Positions 1 to 6,616 of a stretch of DNA of 9,960 nucleotides are shown here, piece after piece. The position numbers and the translations under genes were made by a program. Source of the stretch: Desulfobulbaceae bacterium (GTDB lineage Bacteria > Desulfobacterota > Desulfobulbia > Desulfobulbales > Desulfobulbaceae); NCBI GenBank assembly GCA_011322715.1, contig DRLX01000191.1, positions 1 through 9,960 on the forward strand, in the 5' to 3' direction. Numbering within the stretch: the stretch's first letter is position 1; each line of letters starts with the position of its first letter. The notes under the pieces were generated by a model that was given only the letters and a program-made list of their open reading frames with translations, ran no database searches and had not been told where the DNA came from.

Positions 1-160
1 ACACCATGCCTGCGGCGTTACAGCGTAAAAAAGATTCCTCGAAATATTTCAATATGTCTGCGGACCTTTTTACACTGTTCCTCGAAGGTCTCTCTTCGTT
101 CGCTATCTGCATTCATGGCCTTTTCAGGCCTTTCGCGACGACCTTTGTGAAATATGTGGG
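1..160. other. Leftmost stretch with no confident gene
   Basis: This is the region downstream of the flavoprotein gene. On the minus strand there is a 32-codon frame from the ATG at 116 to the TAA at 18, rich in charged residues and ending in GIFFTL. It has no well-spaced Shine-Dalgarno sequence and I recognise no family. A small hairpin (GGCCT, 4-nt loop, AGGCC, 117-130) sits just in front of that ATG but has no T-tract, so it is not a convincing terminator. The 9-mer TTCCTCGAA occurs twice (35-43 and 78-86). Nothing here supports a firm call. Confidence 0.3.
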
Positions 161-1483
161 CTAAAATTTTAAAACCCTGGCCAGGACAACCAGGGGGTCC
201 CAGACCGGTGAAAAGGGAGGTGCATAGGCCAGGTCGGAGAAAAAGAGGTCGCCGGTGGTGCACTGTTGCTGCAACGCCAGGGCGAATGTATCGATCCTTG
301 TCAACACGCCCCGGCCGACGGCCTGCAGACCAAGGAGCCGGTTTTCCCGCGTATCGGCGATACCTTTAAGGCGTATCTTGCCGTGGCCGGGGTAATATCC
401 TGGTCCGGTGGCCGTTTCAATAACAGCGCTTTTCACCCTGTAGCCGGCCTCTTCCGCCTCTTGCTGCGTCAGGCCGGTCCGACCGATTTCCATGTCCTGA
501 TATTTGGTGATGGCCGTGCCGACAACACCGGGAAAGGCCATTTTGGTTCCGGCCATGTTGGACCCGGCAACATAGCCCATCTTGTTGCCGGCAGGCGCCA
601 GGGCTATCCAGGTGTTTTTGCCGGTGAGCAGATGATGGGACTCGGCCACATCGCCTGCTGCATATATGTTTTTGATATTGGTCTGCATCGCCTGATCTGT
701 TCTGATGGCCCCGCTTGGACCGGTCTCCACGCCTAATTCCGTTGCCTGCCGCGCATCCGCCTTGATACCGGTGGCAAGGATAACCATGTCCGCCCGCAGA
801 ACACCGTTATCGGTGAGGACCCGTTCGACCCGCGTTTTTCCCTGCAGGGCCACGGTTTTTTCCCGGAGCCGCAAGTCAATGTCTCGGGTAAGCCGTTTTT
901 CCACATTCTCCGATATCTCCGGATCAAAAGTTTTCCGCAGGAGACGACCACTGCGGCCGAGCATCGTCACCTTTTTGTTTCGAAGGACAAAGGCCTCCGC
1001 CATTTCAAGGGCGATGTAGCCGCTACCGATGATGACCACATGCTCAACCGCCTGTGTCTGCATATACCGGGTAATGACCTCGGCATCCGGGGGAAGGTCC
1101 GCCGTAAAGACACCTTGCAGGTCGCTCCCTTCGATGGGTGGCCGACGGGGTATGGCTCCGTTGGCAAACAGCAGTTGGTCCCAGGGGTAGCGCTTTTCCG
1201 TTCCCTGTTCCTGGACCCGTATTTCTCCGGGTCGCACTTTCAGGACCCTGGCCTGCATATGGAGATCGATATGACGTTTATTGATAAAGAATTCCGGGGA
1301 GTAGTGGGACAGCTGGTCCTGTTTGCTCACGCCGCCAATGACGTAAGGAATGCCACAGGGGGCATGGCTGACCAGGTTGCCTGCTTCAAAAACTGAAATT
1401 TTCCAGTCCGGCTGCAATTTCCGTATTCTGGAGGCAGCGCTCATGCCGGCGGCCCCGCCGCCGATAACAACAATATGTTGCAT
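161..1483 (-). CDS. CoA-disulfide reductase / NAD(P)H oxidase family flavoprotein
   Basis: This 440-residue protein belongs to the pyridine nucleotide-disulfide oxidoreductases that use a single active-site cysteine (CoA-disulfide reductase, NADH oxidase and NADH-dependent persulfide/polysulfide reductase branch). Visible features, in order, are the FAD-binding GGGAAG loop at residues 8-13, the redox Cys43 in SHAPCGIPY, the NAD(P)-binding GSGYIALE at 153-160, ATGIKAD at 237-243, and the second FAD motif AAGD at 275-278. The C-terminal dimerisation domain ends in DLAYAPPFSPVWDP (417-430), with Tyr364 and Tyr420 at about the places of the two tyrosines known from staphylococcal CoA-disulfide reductase. 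Family members reduce CoA disulfide, CoA persulfide, polysulfide or oxygen, and the sequence alone does not decide between these. The segment after the second nucleotide-binding strand is MLGRSGR, with arginines and no acidic residue, which hints at NADPH (inference). Length is normal. The start is supported by GGAG at 1491-1494 (minus strand), 7 nt before the ATG. It is probably cytosolic, as no signal peptide is seen. Confidence 0.9.
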   Translation of the reverse strand: MQHIVVIGGGAAGMSAASRIRKLQPDWKISVFEAGNLVSHAPCGIPYVIGGVSKQDQLSHYSPEFFINKRHIDLHMQARVLKVRPGEIRVQEQGTEKRYPWDQLLFANGAIPRRPPIEGSDLQGVFTADLPPDAEVITRYMQTQAVEHVVIIGSGYIALEMAEAFVLRNKKVTMLGRSGRLLRKTFDPEISENVEKRLTRDIDLRLREKTVALQGKTRVERVLTDNGVLRADMVILATGIKADARQATELGVETGPSGAIRTDQAMQTNIKNIYAAGDVAESHHLLTGKNTWIALAPAGNKMGYVAGSNMAGTKMAFPGVVGTAITKYQDMEIGRTGLTQQEAEEAGYRVKSAVIETATGPGYYPGHGKIRLKGIADTRENRLLGLQAVGRGVLTRIDTFALALQQQCTTGDLFFSDLAYAPPFSPVWDPLVVLARVLKF

Positions 1484-1712
1484 GGTTGGTCTCCGAGTGA
1501 AACAGGGACGGCTCTTTTAATGGCGATCATCAAAAAAAACCGCAGATACCGACCGCCCGGCATCAGGAGAGAAGCATGTCCGGGCAGTCAATATCGCGGT
1601 AAAAATTATCTATGGGTATCTTGTATGAAAATGTCCTTTTACGCCTTACCGCTTACGTCACTTTCATCGTTCATTGTGGCTGTGGCCTGAAAATTCGGCC
1701 CAGCCATGCCGA
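1484..1712. other. Intergenic region upstream of the flavoprotein gene
   Basis: This 229-bp gap separates two minus-strand genes, so it is the leader of the flavoprotein gene and the trailer of the DUF5335-like gene. It holds the hairpin at 1555-1585 and an A8 run (T8 on the minus strand) at 1532-1539, both listed separately or below. I found no convincing -35/-10 pair. The size suggests the flavoprotein gene can have its own promoter. Confidence 0.4.
1532..1585 (-). terminator. Hairpin with distant T-run, possible terminator or leader structure
   Basis: GCCCGGCAT (1555-1563) pairs with ATGTCCGGGC (1576-1585): nine pairs with one bulged base and a 12-nt loop. Read on the minus strand, a run of eight T follows about 15 nt after the stem (1539-1532). 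An intrinsic terminator would have the T-run directly after the stem, so the fit is poor. It lies between the DUF5335-like gene and the flavoprotein gene, where a terminator of the former or a leader element of the latter would be expected. Confidence 0.25.
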
Positions 1713-2039
1713 TTACAGGGAAACGGGTTCTTTGAGCTTCAGAAGATGTTCATAGCCGTCCGCTCCGGTTATCTGGATGGTATCAATACCGGCGTCGGTT
1801 TCGTGGATTTGAACCTCCTGAGGACGTTTAATACGATGATCAATGGCCTCACTGATAATGGATATGGTCTTTTCCGGCGGATCATAACTTATGCCGATTA
1901 GCGGGATCCACCTGGTCTGCTTCTGGGCCCCAATGCTGACGGCCAGGACCTCAATTTCCACCTTTTCGTTTGTAAATGCCTTGGACAGGGTATCAAAATA
2001 GGCCTCATACTCTGATTCTTCCAGTTTTTTCCATGCCAT
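1713..2039 (-). CDS. Small conserved protein resembling DUF5335
   Basis: This 108-residue soluble protein has no signal peptide, no membrane segment and no cysteines. It starts MAWKKLEESEYEAYFDTLSK and ends with an acidic and hydrophobic segment (ITGADGYEHLLKLKEPVSL). A short helical start, a middle with alternating hydrophobic residues, and an end reading like ADGxxHLLKLKEP recall the DUF5335 family of unknown function; I make this match from memory of the family's look only. The start is very well supported: AAGGAGG at 2046-2052 on the minus strand, 6 nt before the ATG. It is transcribed in the same direction as the flavoprotein gene, with 229 bp between them, and divergently from the stress-protein operon. 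No function is assigned. Confidence 0.65.
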   Translation of the reverse strand: MAWKKLEESEYEAYFDTLSKAFTNEKVEIEVLAVSIGAQKQTRWIPLIGISYDPPEKTISIISEAIDHRIKRPQEVQIHETDAGIDTIQITGADGYEHLLKLKEPVSL

Positions 2040-2201
2040 TTTCTTCCTCCTTCCACGTTAAAAGTTATGATCTTCGATCCCACTAAAAATGAATAAGCAT
2101 TCTTTGGGTAATTGTGAAGAGATGCAACCAACATTCTCCGTCTTCTGAACAGTTCGAGACCGTTTTTGGATAACCCGGTATGGGCAATCATGTTCTCCGG
2201 G

Positions 2202-2220
2202 GCATATATTCAATATATGC
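2202..2220. promoter_or_regulatory. Exact 19-bp palindrome, candidate operator
   Basis: GCATATATT (2202-2210), one central C, then AATATATGC (2212-2220): nine exact pairs around one base. It sits between divergent genes, about 160 bp before the DUF5335-like start and about 370 bp before the stress-protein start. An odd-length perfect dyad of this size in a divergent promoter region suits a dimeric regulator's binding site. The regulator is unknown, and the site matches no consensus I can name with confidence. Confidence 0.45.
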
Positions 2221-2431
2221 GTATGACCGAATCCCTCCGTCTGGGTGTGGGCCAATGTCCCGGCCTGGTTTGTCGGTAATGATGGAATAAAGATGCCGAC
2301 CTATCGTGTCTTGCGTCAGCGTGGATTGTATGTTTAATTCTTTCTCGAGGCTGCCATGTTTGAATCCATTGCTGTTAATGCAGATTAGCGCATGGCTCTG
2401 GAGATGCGAATGTTTTCCGTAACCCAAAGAC

Positions 2432-2461
2432 AGGAGGCCATGGATGAGCCCGTTGATTTAA
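2432..2461 (+). promoter_or_regulatory. Strong Shine-Dalgarno with five-codon mini-ORF
   Basis: AGGAGG at 2432-2437 is followed, 6 nt later, by an ATG at 2444 that opens the frame MSPLI and stops with TAA at 2459-2461. The mini-ORF begins exactly where the left arm of the long inverted repeat begins. It could be a translated leader peptide. Alternatively the Shine-Dalgarno could serve the stress-protein start at 2599, brought near by folding of the intervening stem. A longer frame from the overlapping ATG at 2440 (44 codons) has only 2 nt between Shine-Dalgarno and ATG and is less likely. Confidence 0.3.
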
Positions 2462-2588
2462 TGTATTTTTGCCCGATCTCTGCGTTATACGAAAAAATTT
2501 ATCCTCGGAATATCAACTATATGCCTGTGGTAAATTTTTTCGTTTGCCTTGATCTCGAACAAAAATCCTATTAAATCAACAGACTCAT
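2444..2588. repeat. Long imperfect inverted repeat before the usp gene
   Basis: Two arms of equal length (2444-2501 and 2531-2588, 58 nt each) face each other around a 29-nt centre. The outermost 19 positions (2444-2462 against 2570-2588) match at 17. An ATTTTTG/CAAAAAT block follows. The middle of the arms is poorly matched. The innermost 13 positions (2489-2501 against 2531-2543, ACGAAAAAATTTA and its complement) are exact. The loop itself keeps some symmetry. The right end overlaps the first two bases of the upstream candidate start codon of the stress-protein gene. It could be an RNA structure in the 5' leader or a palindromic mobile relic (MITE-like). Confidence 0.7.
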
Positions 2589-2605
2589 GGATTGGATCAT
2601 GAGTC
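2582..2605 (+). promoter_or_regulatory. Hairpin enclosing the usp start codons
   Basis: GACTCATG (2582-2589) is exactly complementary to CATGAGTC (2598-2605), with an 8-nt loop. Both candidate start codons (ATG 2587 and ATG 2599) lie in the stem. The left strand of this hairpin is also the outer right end of the long inverted repeat, so the two structures cannot form together. This is what a translational on/off switch would look like, but no folding energy was computed. Confidence 0.45.
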
Positions 2606-3087
2606 AAGAAACCAAAACAACCGAGCGGCACCAGGACACGGATGAGCAAATTCTGCCGTATAAACATATCCTGCTGGCCACTGATTTTTCGGCCCATGCG
2701 CGTCGGGCCGGGCAGCGGGCCAGGGAACTGGCCGACAAATATCAGGCCCGGCTCAGCCTGGTCCATGTCTTTGACGATTTTGTTCTCTATGATGAATTTT
2801 ATGAACCGGTTGCCGAAGAGCGGTTTGCCCTGCAGCAAACCCTGCATGACGCAGCCGAGCAGCACCTCGCCACTTTGGCCGACGAGATCGGCATAGAAGA
2901 TCCCGCAGATGTGCAACTGCTGGTCGGCGCGCCCAAGGCAACGATTCTTGCTCATGCCGAAGAGCATGATGTTGACCTGATAATCGTCGGCAGTCATGGA
3001 CGGCGCGGCCTTGCCCGCCTTCTTGGTTCCGTTGCATCCGGCATCGTCAACGCTGCGCCCTGTGATGTCCTCACGGTGCGATTGTAG
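2587..3087 (+). CDS. Universal stress protein, UspA family
   Basis: This 166-residue cytosolic protein has a single Usp domain from about residue 20 to the end. Usp proteins bind ATP or other nucleotides, usually as dimers, and help cells survive starvation, oxidative and energy stress. Seen here are the first strand HILLATDFSAHA with the Asp of the nucleotide pocket, the second strand LSLVHVFD, and the loop VDLIIVGSHGRRGLARLLGSVASGIV followed by APCDVLTVRL. The GxxG...GS motif has eight residues between its second Gly and GS instead of the usual nine, a spacing I recall from some UspA-like proteins, so ATP binding is likely but not certain. Two starts compete: ATG 2587 and ATG 2599 (MSQETK). 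Neither has a Shine-Dalgarno directly in front, and both lie in a hairpin. I keep the longer frame, although the shorter one (162 residues) is at least as likely. It is the first gene of the operon, with 12 bp to the kinase gene. Confidence 0.92.
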   Translation: MDWIMSQETKTTERHQDTDEQILPYKHILLATDFSAHARRAGQRARELADKYQARLSLVHVFDDFVLYDEFYEPVAEERFALQQTLHDAAEQHLATLADEIGIEDPADVQLLVGAPKATILAHAEEHDVDLIIVGSHGRRGLARLLGSVASGIVNAAPCDVLTVRL

Positions 3088-3099
3088 GGGAGCGATTTT

Positions 3100-4539
3100 G
3101 TGAACGTCCCCGAGATTCAGGTTGTGCCTGCTCTGCAACCCTTTGCCGACGCCCTGTCGCGGTCCATGCATCTCTATCGGGAGACGCGGTTGGACCTACT
3201 CCACGATACCCTGCTCAAGGCCTTTGTTGATATCATCCATCGGGATCATTCCCTGGAGCCTTTTTTTCAGGTCTGCATGACAGTGCCCCTGTTCCTCGGA
3301 GATCTGCGGGCCGATTTTTATCTCTTTAATCAGAAGACAAACCATTTCCTGCGGGTCTGTGACAGCGTAACCGGGTTGATTGAACCGCCGCAGCTCGATG
3401 AAACAACGCCGGGAGCCGATATCCGAGAGGTGGTTGATCTGCACGGGCGCCGGTTTTATCCTCTTTTTCCGCGCACTGGAACCGCCAGACAGGACCCGCG
3501 ACCCAAACAGGGGAATCAGGAGCTGTATGATCCCGATCCCTATTTTGCCAGTCATTCGCTGCTGGGGTTGTATGCGGTTTCATTGGTGGAGAGTATTACA
3601 GAAGAGGACCATTGTTTTTTCCAGATTCTTACCCGCTGGATCGGCAACAAGCTCAACAATCGGCTCATTGCCAACCGCCATCTTGAACACCTGCAGTTTC
3701 TCAGTTCTCTCGGCAGGGACATCGGCCACAATATCATCGTCCCCAATATGCACCTGAAATATCTGCTTCGGCAGATGGAAAAACAGCTTGATGAATTACG
3801 GCAACTTGAGGAACAGGCCAAGAAGCTCTTTGAAAAGGGTATCTCCCCGCAGGAATTTTCCAAAACCCTTGCCCGCTGTCGCAGGCAGCGCGAGGCCCTG
3901 GAAGAATCCTACCGGGAACTGCTGAGGCATCACACCCAGATTTCCCTCTATCTGGAAAGCCTGTTTCGGGAACAGCATTTTAAAAAAGGACATCTGGTCC
4001 TGAAACCGACTCGTTGTTATGTTGAACGTGATATTATTCTGCCGCAGCTTGAACTGTATAAAAAGAAACTGGAGCGACAGGGCATCACCATAGAAAAACC
4101 CGCCAATCTCTATCAACAGGAATTTCCACTCATGGTAGATGTGGGTCTTTTGTCCCAGGTGTATGCCAATCTTTTTTCCAACGCGGTCAAGTATACACGC
4201 GAGGTCATTGATCACCAGGGGAAACCACGCAAGGCCCTTGCCTATGGAGCGGAAATGGTGGAAGATTTCCCAGTGCCGGGACGAAAAGGCATAAAGTTTA
4301 ATGTCTTTACCACGGGTCCGCCGTTGTCAGAGAAGGAACGAGAGGAAATTTTTCAGGAAGGTTTCCGACTGGCAAACAGTGACGGTATTGAGGGCTCTGG
4401 GCATGGTCTGGACTTTATCCGCCGGGTCATTGAAGTCCATGGCGGGAAGGTCGGTTGCGAGGCAACGCCCGAGGGCAACAACTTTTATTTTATTCTGCCT
4501 ATATCACCTGTGGAGGGAGAAAAATACCATGAGCAGTAA
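3100..4539 (+). CDS. Soluble histidine kinase (HATPase_c), atypical
   Basis: This 479-residue protein has no membrane segment, so it should act in the cytosol. The first ~195 residues form a sensory region that looks GAF-like (for example 55-92, with FFQVCMTVPLFLGDLRADFYLF). The phosphoacceptor helix is SLGRDIGHNIIVPN, with His210 the likely phosphorylated residue. Charged helices follow to about 290 (probable coiled coil and dimerisation). The ATPase domain shows an N-box (QVYANLFSNAVKYT, 353-365), TTGPPLSEKEREEIF at 404-418 where a DxGxG box is usual, and a G2 box GSGHGLDFI (432-440). The DxGxG Asp appears to be missing, which is known in some active kinases and some inactive ones. GTG is the start, supported by GGGGAG at 3087-3092, 7 nt before it. 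Its end overlaps the next gene by 11 bp. No response regulator is encoded in the window. Confidence 0.85.
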   Translation: MNVPEIQVVPALQPFADALSRSMHLYRETRLDLLHDTLLKAFVDIIHRDHSLEPFFQVCMTVPLFLGDLRADFYLFNQKTNHFLRVCDSVTGLIEPPQLDETTPGADIREVVDLHGRRFYPLFPRTGTARQDPRPKQGNQELYDPDPYFASHSLLGLYAVSLVESITEEDHCFFQILTRWIGNKLNNRLIANRHLEHLQFLSSLGRDIGHNIIVPNMHLKYLLRQMEKQLDELRQLEEQAKKLFEKGISPQEFSKTLARCRRQREALEESYRELLRHHTQISLYLESLFREQHFKKGHLVLKPTRCYVERDIILPQLELYKKKLERQGITIEKPANLYQQEFPLMVDVGLLSQVYANLFSNAVKYTREVIDHQGKPRKALAYGAEMVEDFPVPGRKGIKFNVFTTGPPLSEKEREEIFQEGFRLANSDGIEGSGHGLDFIRRVIEVHGGKVGCEATPEGNNFYFILPISPVEGEKYHEQ

Positions 4540-5482
4540 TGATACATCCCGTAAACGACCAACTCCTGCCAAGGCCCATACCAGAAAAGAGCCTTTGCCC
4601 TGGCACCGGCCCAAGGAACCTGAAGATGATCCGGACGCCTGGGCAAGGGTGCAGGCCATAATGGCCAGTCCCACCTATATGCAGGCCGATGAGGATGTCA
4701 ATTTTCTTGACAGCTACGATACCAGGGGGGTGCGTCTGCAGATAGATTACCTGAAACCGGAACTGCAGCTGCAGCGACAGAATATCGAGCATACCATTGT
4801 CGCCTTTGGTTCCACCCGCATCAAGGAACCCCAGGCCATCCAGCGTCGGGTTGAACAGCTGGAAAGGAAGCTGCATGACGATCCCGACAATGAGGAGCTG
4901 CGCCGGAAACTGGCCATTGCCTGTCGTCTGCTGGAAAAATGTCATTACTATGATGTGGCCCGGGAATTTGGCCGCCTGGTCGGCAACGCCGGCCGGGGCC
5001 CGGCGGACAACCGGCTGACCCTGGTCACTGGTGGCGGTCCCGGCATTATGGAGGCTGCAAATCGTGGCGCATTTGATATCGGCGCCACCTCCGTCGGCCT
5101 GAATATCACCCTGCCCCATGAACAGTACCCCAACCCCTATATCAGCCCCAACCTCTGTTTCCGGTTCCATTATTTTGCCATCCGTAAACTGCATTTTCTC
5201 CTGCGGGCCCGGGCCCTGGTCGCTTTTCCCGGCGGGTTCGGCACCATTGACGAGCTGTTTGAGGCCCTGACCCTGATCCAGACCCGAAAAATCAATCCCC
5301 TGCCGGTGGTTCTCGTGGGTGAGTCATTCTGGCGCCAGGCCGTCAATGTGGATTTTCTGGTCGATGAGGGCACCATTGATCCCGAGGACCGGGAACTGTT
5401 CTGGTACGCCGAAAGCGCGGAAGAGATCTGGCAGTCCCTGGTGGACTGGTACGCCCATAACGGTCATCCTCTGATTCCGTAA
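4529..5482 (+). CDS. LOG-family protein (Rossmann-fold nucleotide hydrolase type)
   Basis: This 317-residue protein belongs to the family often mislabelled lysine decarboxylase (LOG / TIGR00730). Studied members release the base from nucleoside 5'-monophosphates, for example cytokinin-activating phosphoribohydrolases or PpnN-like nucleosidases. Seen are VAFGSTRI at 91-98, TLVTGGGPGIMEAANRGA at 164-181, Arg219-Lys220, and the signature PGGFGTIDE at 234-242. Its ~90-residue N-terminal extension and the charged helical insert at about 100-160 (RRVEQLERKLHDDPDNEELRRKLA) make it much longer than the ~190-residue plant-type LOG. I chose the ATG at 4529 because GGAGGGAG lies at 4512-4519 and the protein starts naturally there; the open frame runs further upstream but only inside the kinase gene. 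It overlaps the kinase end by 11 bp and is followed after 3 bp by the permease gene. The exact substrate is unknown. Confidence 0.88.
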   Translation: MSSNDTSRKRPTPAKAHTRKEPLPWHRPKEPEDDPDAWARVQAIMASPTYMQADEDVNFLDSYDTRGVRLQIDYLKPELQLQRQNIEHTIVAFGSTRIKEPQAIQRRVEQLERKLHDDPDNEELRRKLAIACRLLEKCHYYDVAREFGRLVGNAGRGPADNRLTLVTGGGPGIMEAANRGAFDIGATSVGLNITLPHEQYPNPYISPNLCFRFHYFAIRKLHFLLRARALVAFPGGFGTIDELFEALTLIQTRKINPLPVVLVGESFWRQAVNVDFLVDEGTIDPEDRELFWYAESAEEIWQSLVDWYAHNGHPLIP

Positions 5483-5485
5483 CCG

Positions 5486-6616
5486 ATGGACAAAAGAAAA
5501 TCGCGGATGCGGATGCGCGGCCTGATCCGCAAGGAGAGCCTGCAGATCATTCGTGATCCCTCCAGTATCGGCATCGCCTTTTTTCTGCCGGTCCTGTTGT
5601 TGCTCCTGTTTGGCTACGGGGTGTCCCTTGACGCCCGCAACGTGGCCATCGCCCTGGTGGTGGAGCAGCCCGGCCCCGAGGCCTCTTCCCTTATCAGTGG
5701 TTTCCGGCAATCTGAATATTTTGCGCCCCGGGTGATGTTTTCCATCCAGCAGGCCGAACGCGCCATGATGGAGCGGCGGGTGGACGGCATTGTCTGGCTA
5801 CGGTCCGATTTTGCCCGGCAGCTGCGTTCAGGGGGCAGGGCGCCGGTTGCCGTTATCGTCAACGGTGTCGATGCCAACAAGGCCCGGCTTCTCCAGGGCT
5901 ATGTCAACGGGGTATGGCTGCAATGGCTCAGCAGGACGTCGGCCGAACTTGGCCGGCCGCTGCATATTCCGATCAAGGTGGAGCAGAGGATCTGGTATAA
6001 TCCGGCGGTACGCAGTCGCAACTACCTGGTACCGGGGCTGATCGCGGTCATCATGACGCTGATTGGGGCCATGCTCACCTCCATGGTGGTTGCCAGGGAA
6101 TGGGAACGCGGTACCATGGAGGCCCTGCTGGTGACCCCGGTGCGGGTGCAGGAAATTTTGCTGGGGAAAATCGTGCCCTACTTCATTCTGGGGATGGGCG
6201 GTATGCTGCTCTCCGTCGCCATGGCGCTTTTTCTCTTTCATGTGCCGCTACGTGGTTCTCTGGCCGCCCTGACTCTGGCCTCGGCCCTGTTCATGCTCAC
6301 CGCCATCGCCATGGGCCTGCTTATCTCCACAGCGGCCGGTACCCAGTTTGTCGCCGGTCAGGTGGCCATCGTCATCACCTTTCTGCCCGCCTTTATCCTG
6401 TCGGGTTTCGTCTTTGATATCGGTTCTATGCCCATTGGTATCCAGTGGGTCACCCATCTGGTCCCGGCCCGGTATTTTGTCGCCATTGTCCAGACTATTT
6501 TTCTTGCCGGTGATGTCTGGCCCATATTTTACATCAACTGCGGCTGGTTGATCCTGATGGCTGCTGTTTTTTTTGTTATTATCCGGAAAAAATCCCATAA
6601 GAGGCTGCGGATATGA
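5486..6616 (+). CDS. ABC-2 type transporter permease, first of a pair
   Basis: This 376-residue inner-membrane protein has the ABC-2 permease plan of YbhS/YbhR/YhhJ-like exporters: a basic cytosolic start (MDKRKSRMRMRGLIRKE), one membrane segment at about 28-46, a periplasmic domain to about 178, then five segments (about 181-203, 228-250, 258-283, 292-310, 348-366). The cytosolic loop REWERGTMEALLVTPV (204-219) is the typical ABC-2 signature that touches the ATPase. Such pairs usually work with a cytosolic ATPase and a HlyD-like fusion protein in drug or lipid-related export; neither is encoded here, so the substrate is unknown. The start follows the LOG stop after 3 bp with no strong Shine-Dalgarno, suggesting translational coupling. 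The stop overlaps the next start (ATGA). Confidence 0.9.
   Translation: MDKRKSRMRMRGLIRKESLQIIRDPSSIGIAFFLPVLLLLLFGYGVSLDARNVAIALVVEQPGPEASSLISGFRQSEYFAPRVMFSIQQAERAMMERRVDGIVWLRSDFARQLRSGGRAPVAVIVNGVDANKARLLQGYVNGVWLQWLSRTSAELGRPLHIPIKVEQRIWYNPAVRSRNYLVPGLIAVIMTLIGAMLTSMVVAREWERGTMEALLVTPVRVQEILLGKIVPYFILGMGGMLLSVAMALFLFHVPLRGSLAALTLASALFMLTAIAMGLLISTAAGTQFVAGQVAIVITFLPAFILSGFVFDIGSMPIGIQWVTHLVPARYFVAIVQTIFLAGDVWPIFYINCGWLILMAAVFFVIIRKKSHKRLRI

Larger units (their letters stand above)
2040..2586. other. 547-bp divergent intergenic region
   Basis: This region separates the minus-strand DUF5335-like gene from the plus-strand operon and must hold the promoters for both. No frame in it looks like a real gene. 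It has a 19-bp palindrome at 2202-2220 and a long imperfect inverted repeat from 2444 to 2588, both listed separately. The part near 2455-2580 is clearly richer in A and T than the coding DNA around it. I could not pick out a trustworthy sigma70 or sigma54 promoter by eye. Confidence 0.6.

Noticed and set aside
266..736. 156-codon plus-strand frame opposite the flavoprotein gene
   Set aside because: The minus strand encodes an intact flavoprotein with all motifs; this frame is its shadow.
2392..2574. 60-codon plus-strand frame before the usp gene
   Set aside because: Half of it lies in the AT-rich inverted repeat, its first ATG has no Shine-Dalgarno, and the product is not recognisable. The inner ATG at 2440 is only 2 nt from AGGAGG.
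2485..3171. 228-codon minus-strand frame opposite the stress-protein gene
   Set aside because: It is antisense to a clear Usp gene, resembles no protein family, and its length follows from the codon bias of the real gene. Its C-terminal similarity to the plus-strand frame at 2392-2574 simply reflects the inverted repeat.
4301..4528. Upstream extension of the LOG reading frame
   Set aside because: This part lies inside the ATPase domain of the kinase gene in another frame and gives a low-quality basic peptide. The ATG at 4529 has a good Shine-Dalgarno.
4499..5194. 231-codon minus-strand frame opposite the LOG gene
   Set aside because: It is a shadow of a clearly coding plus-strand gene with family motifs; no sensible domains and no ribosome binding site.
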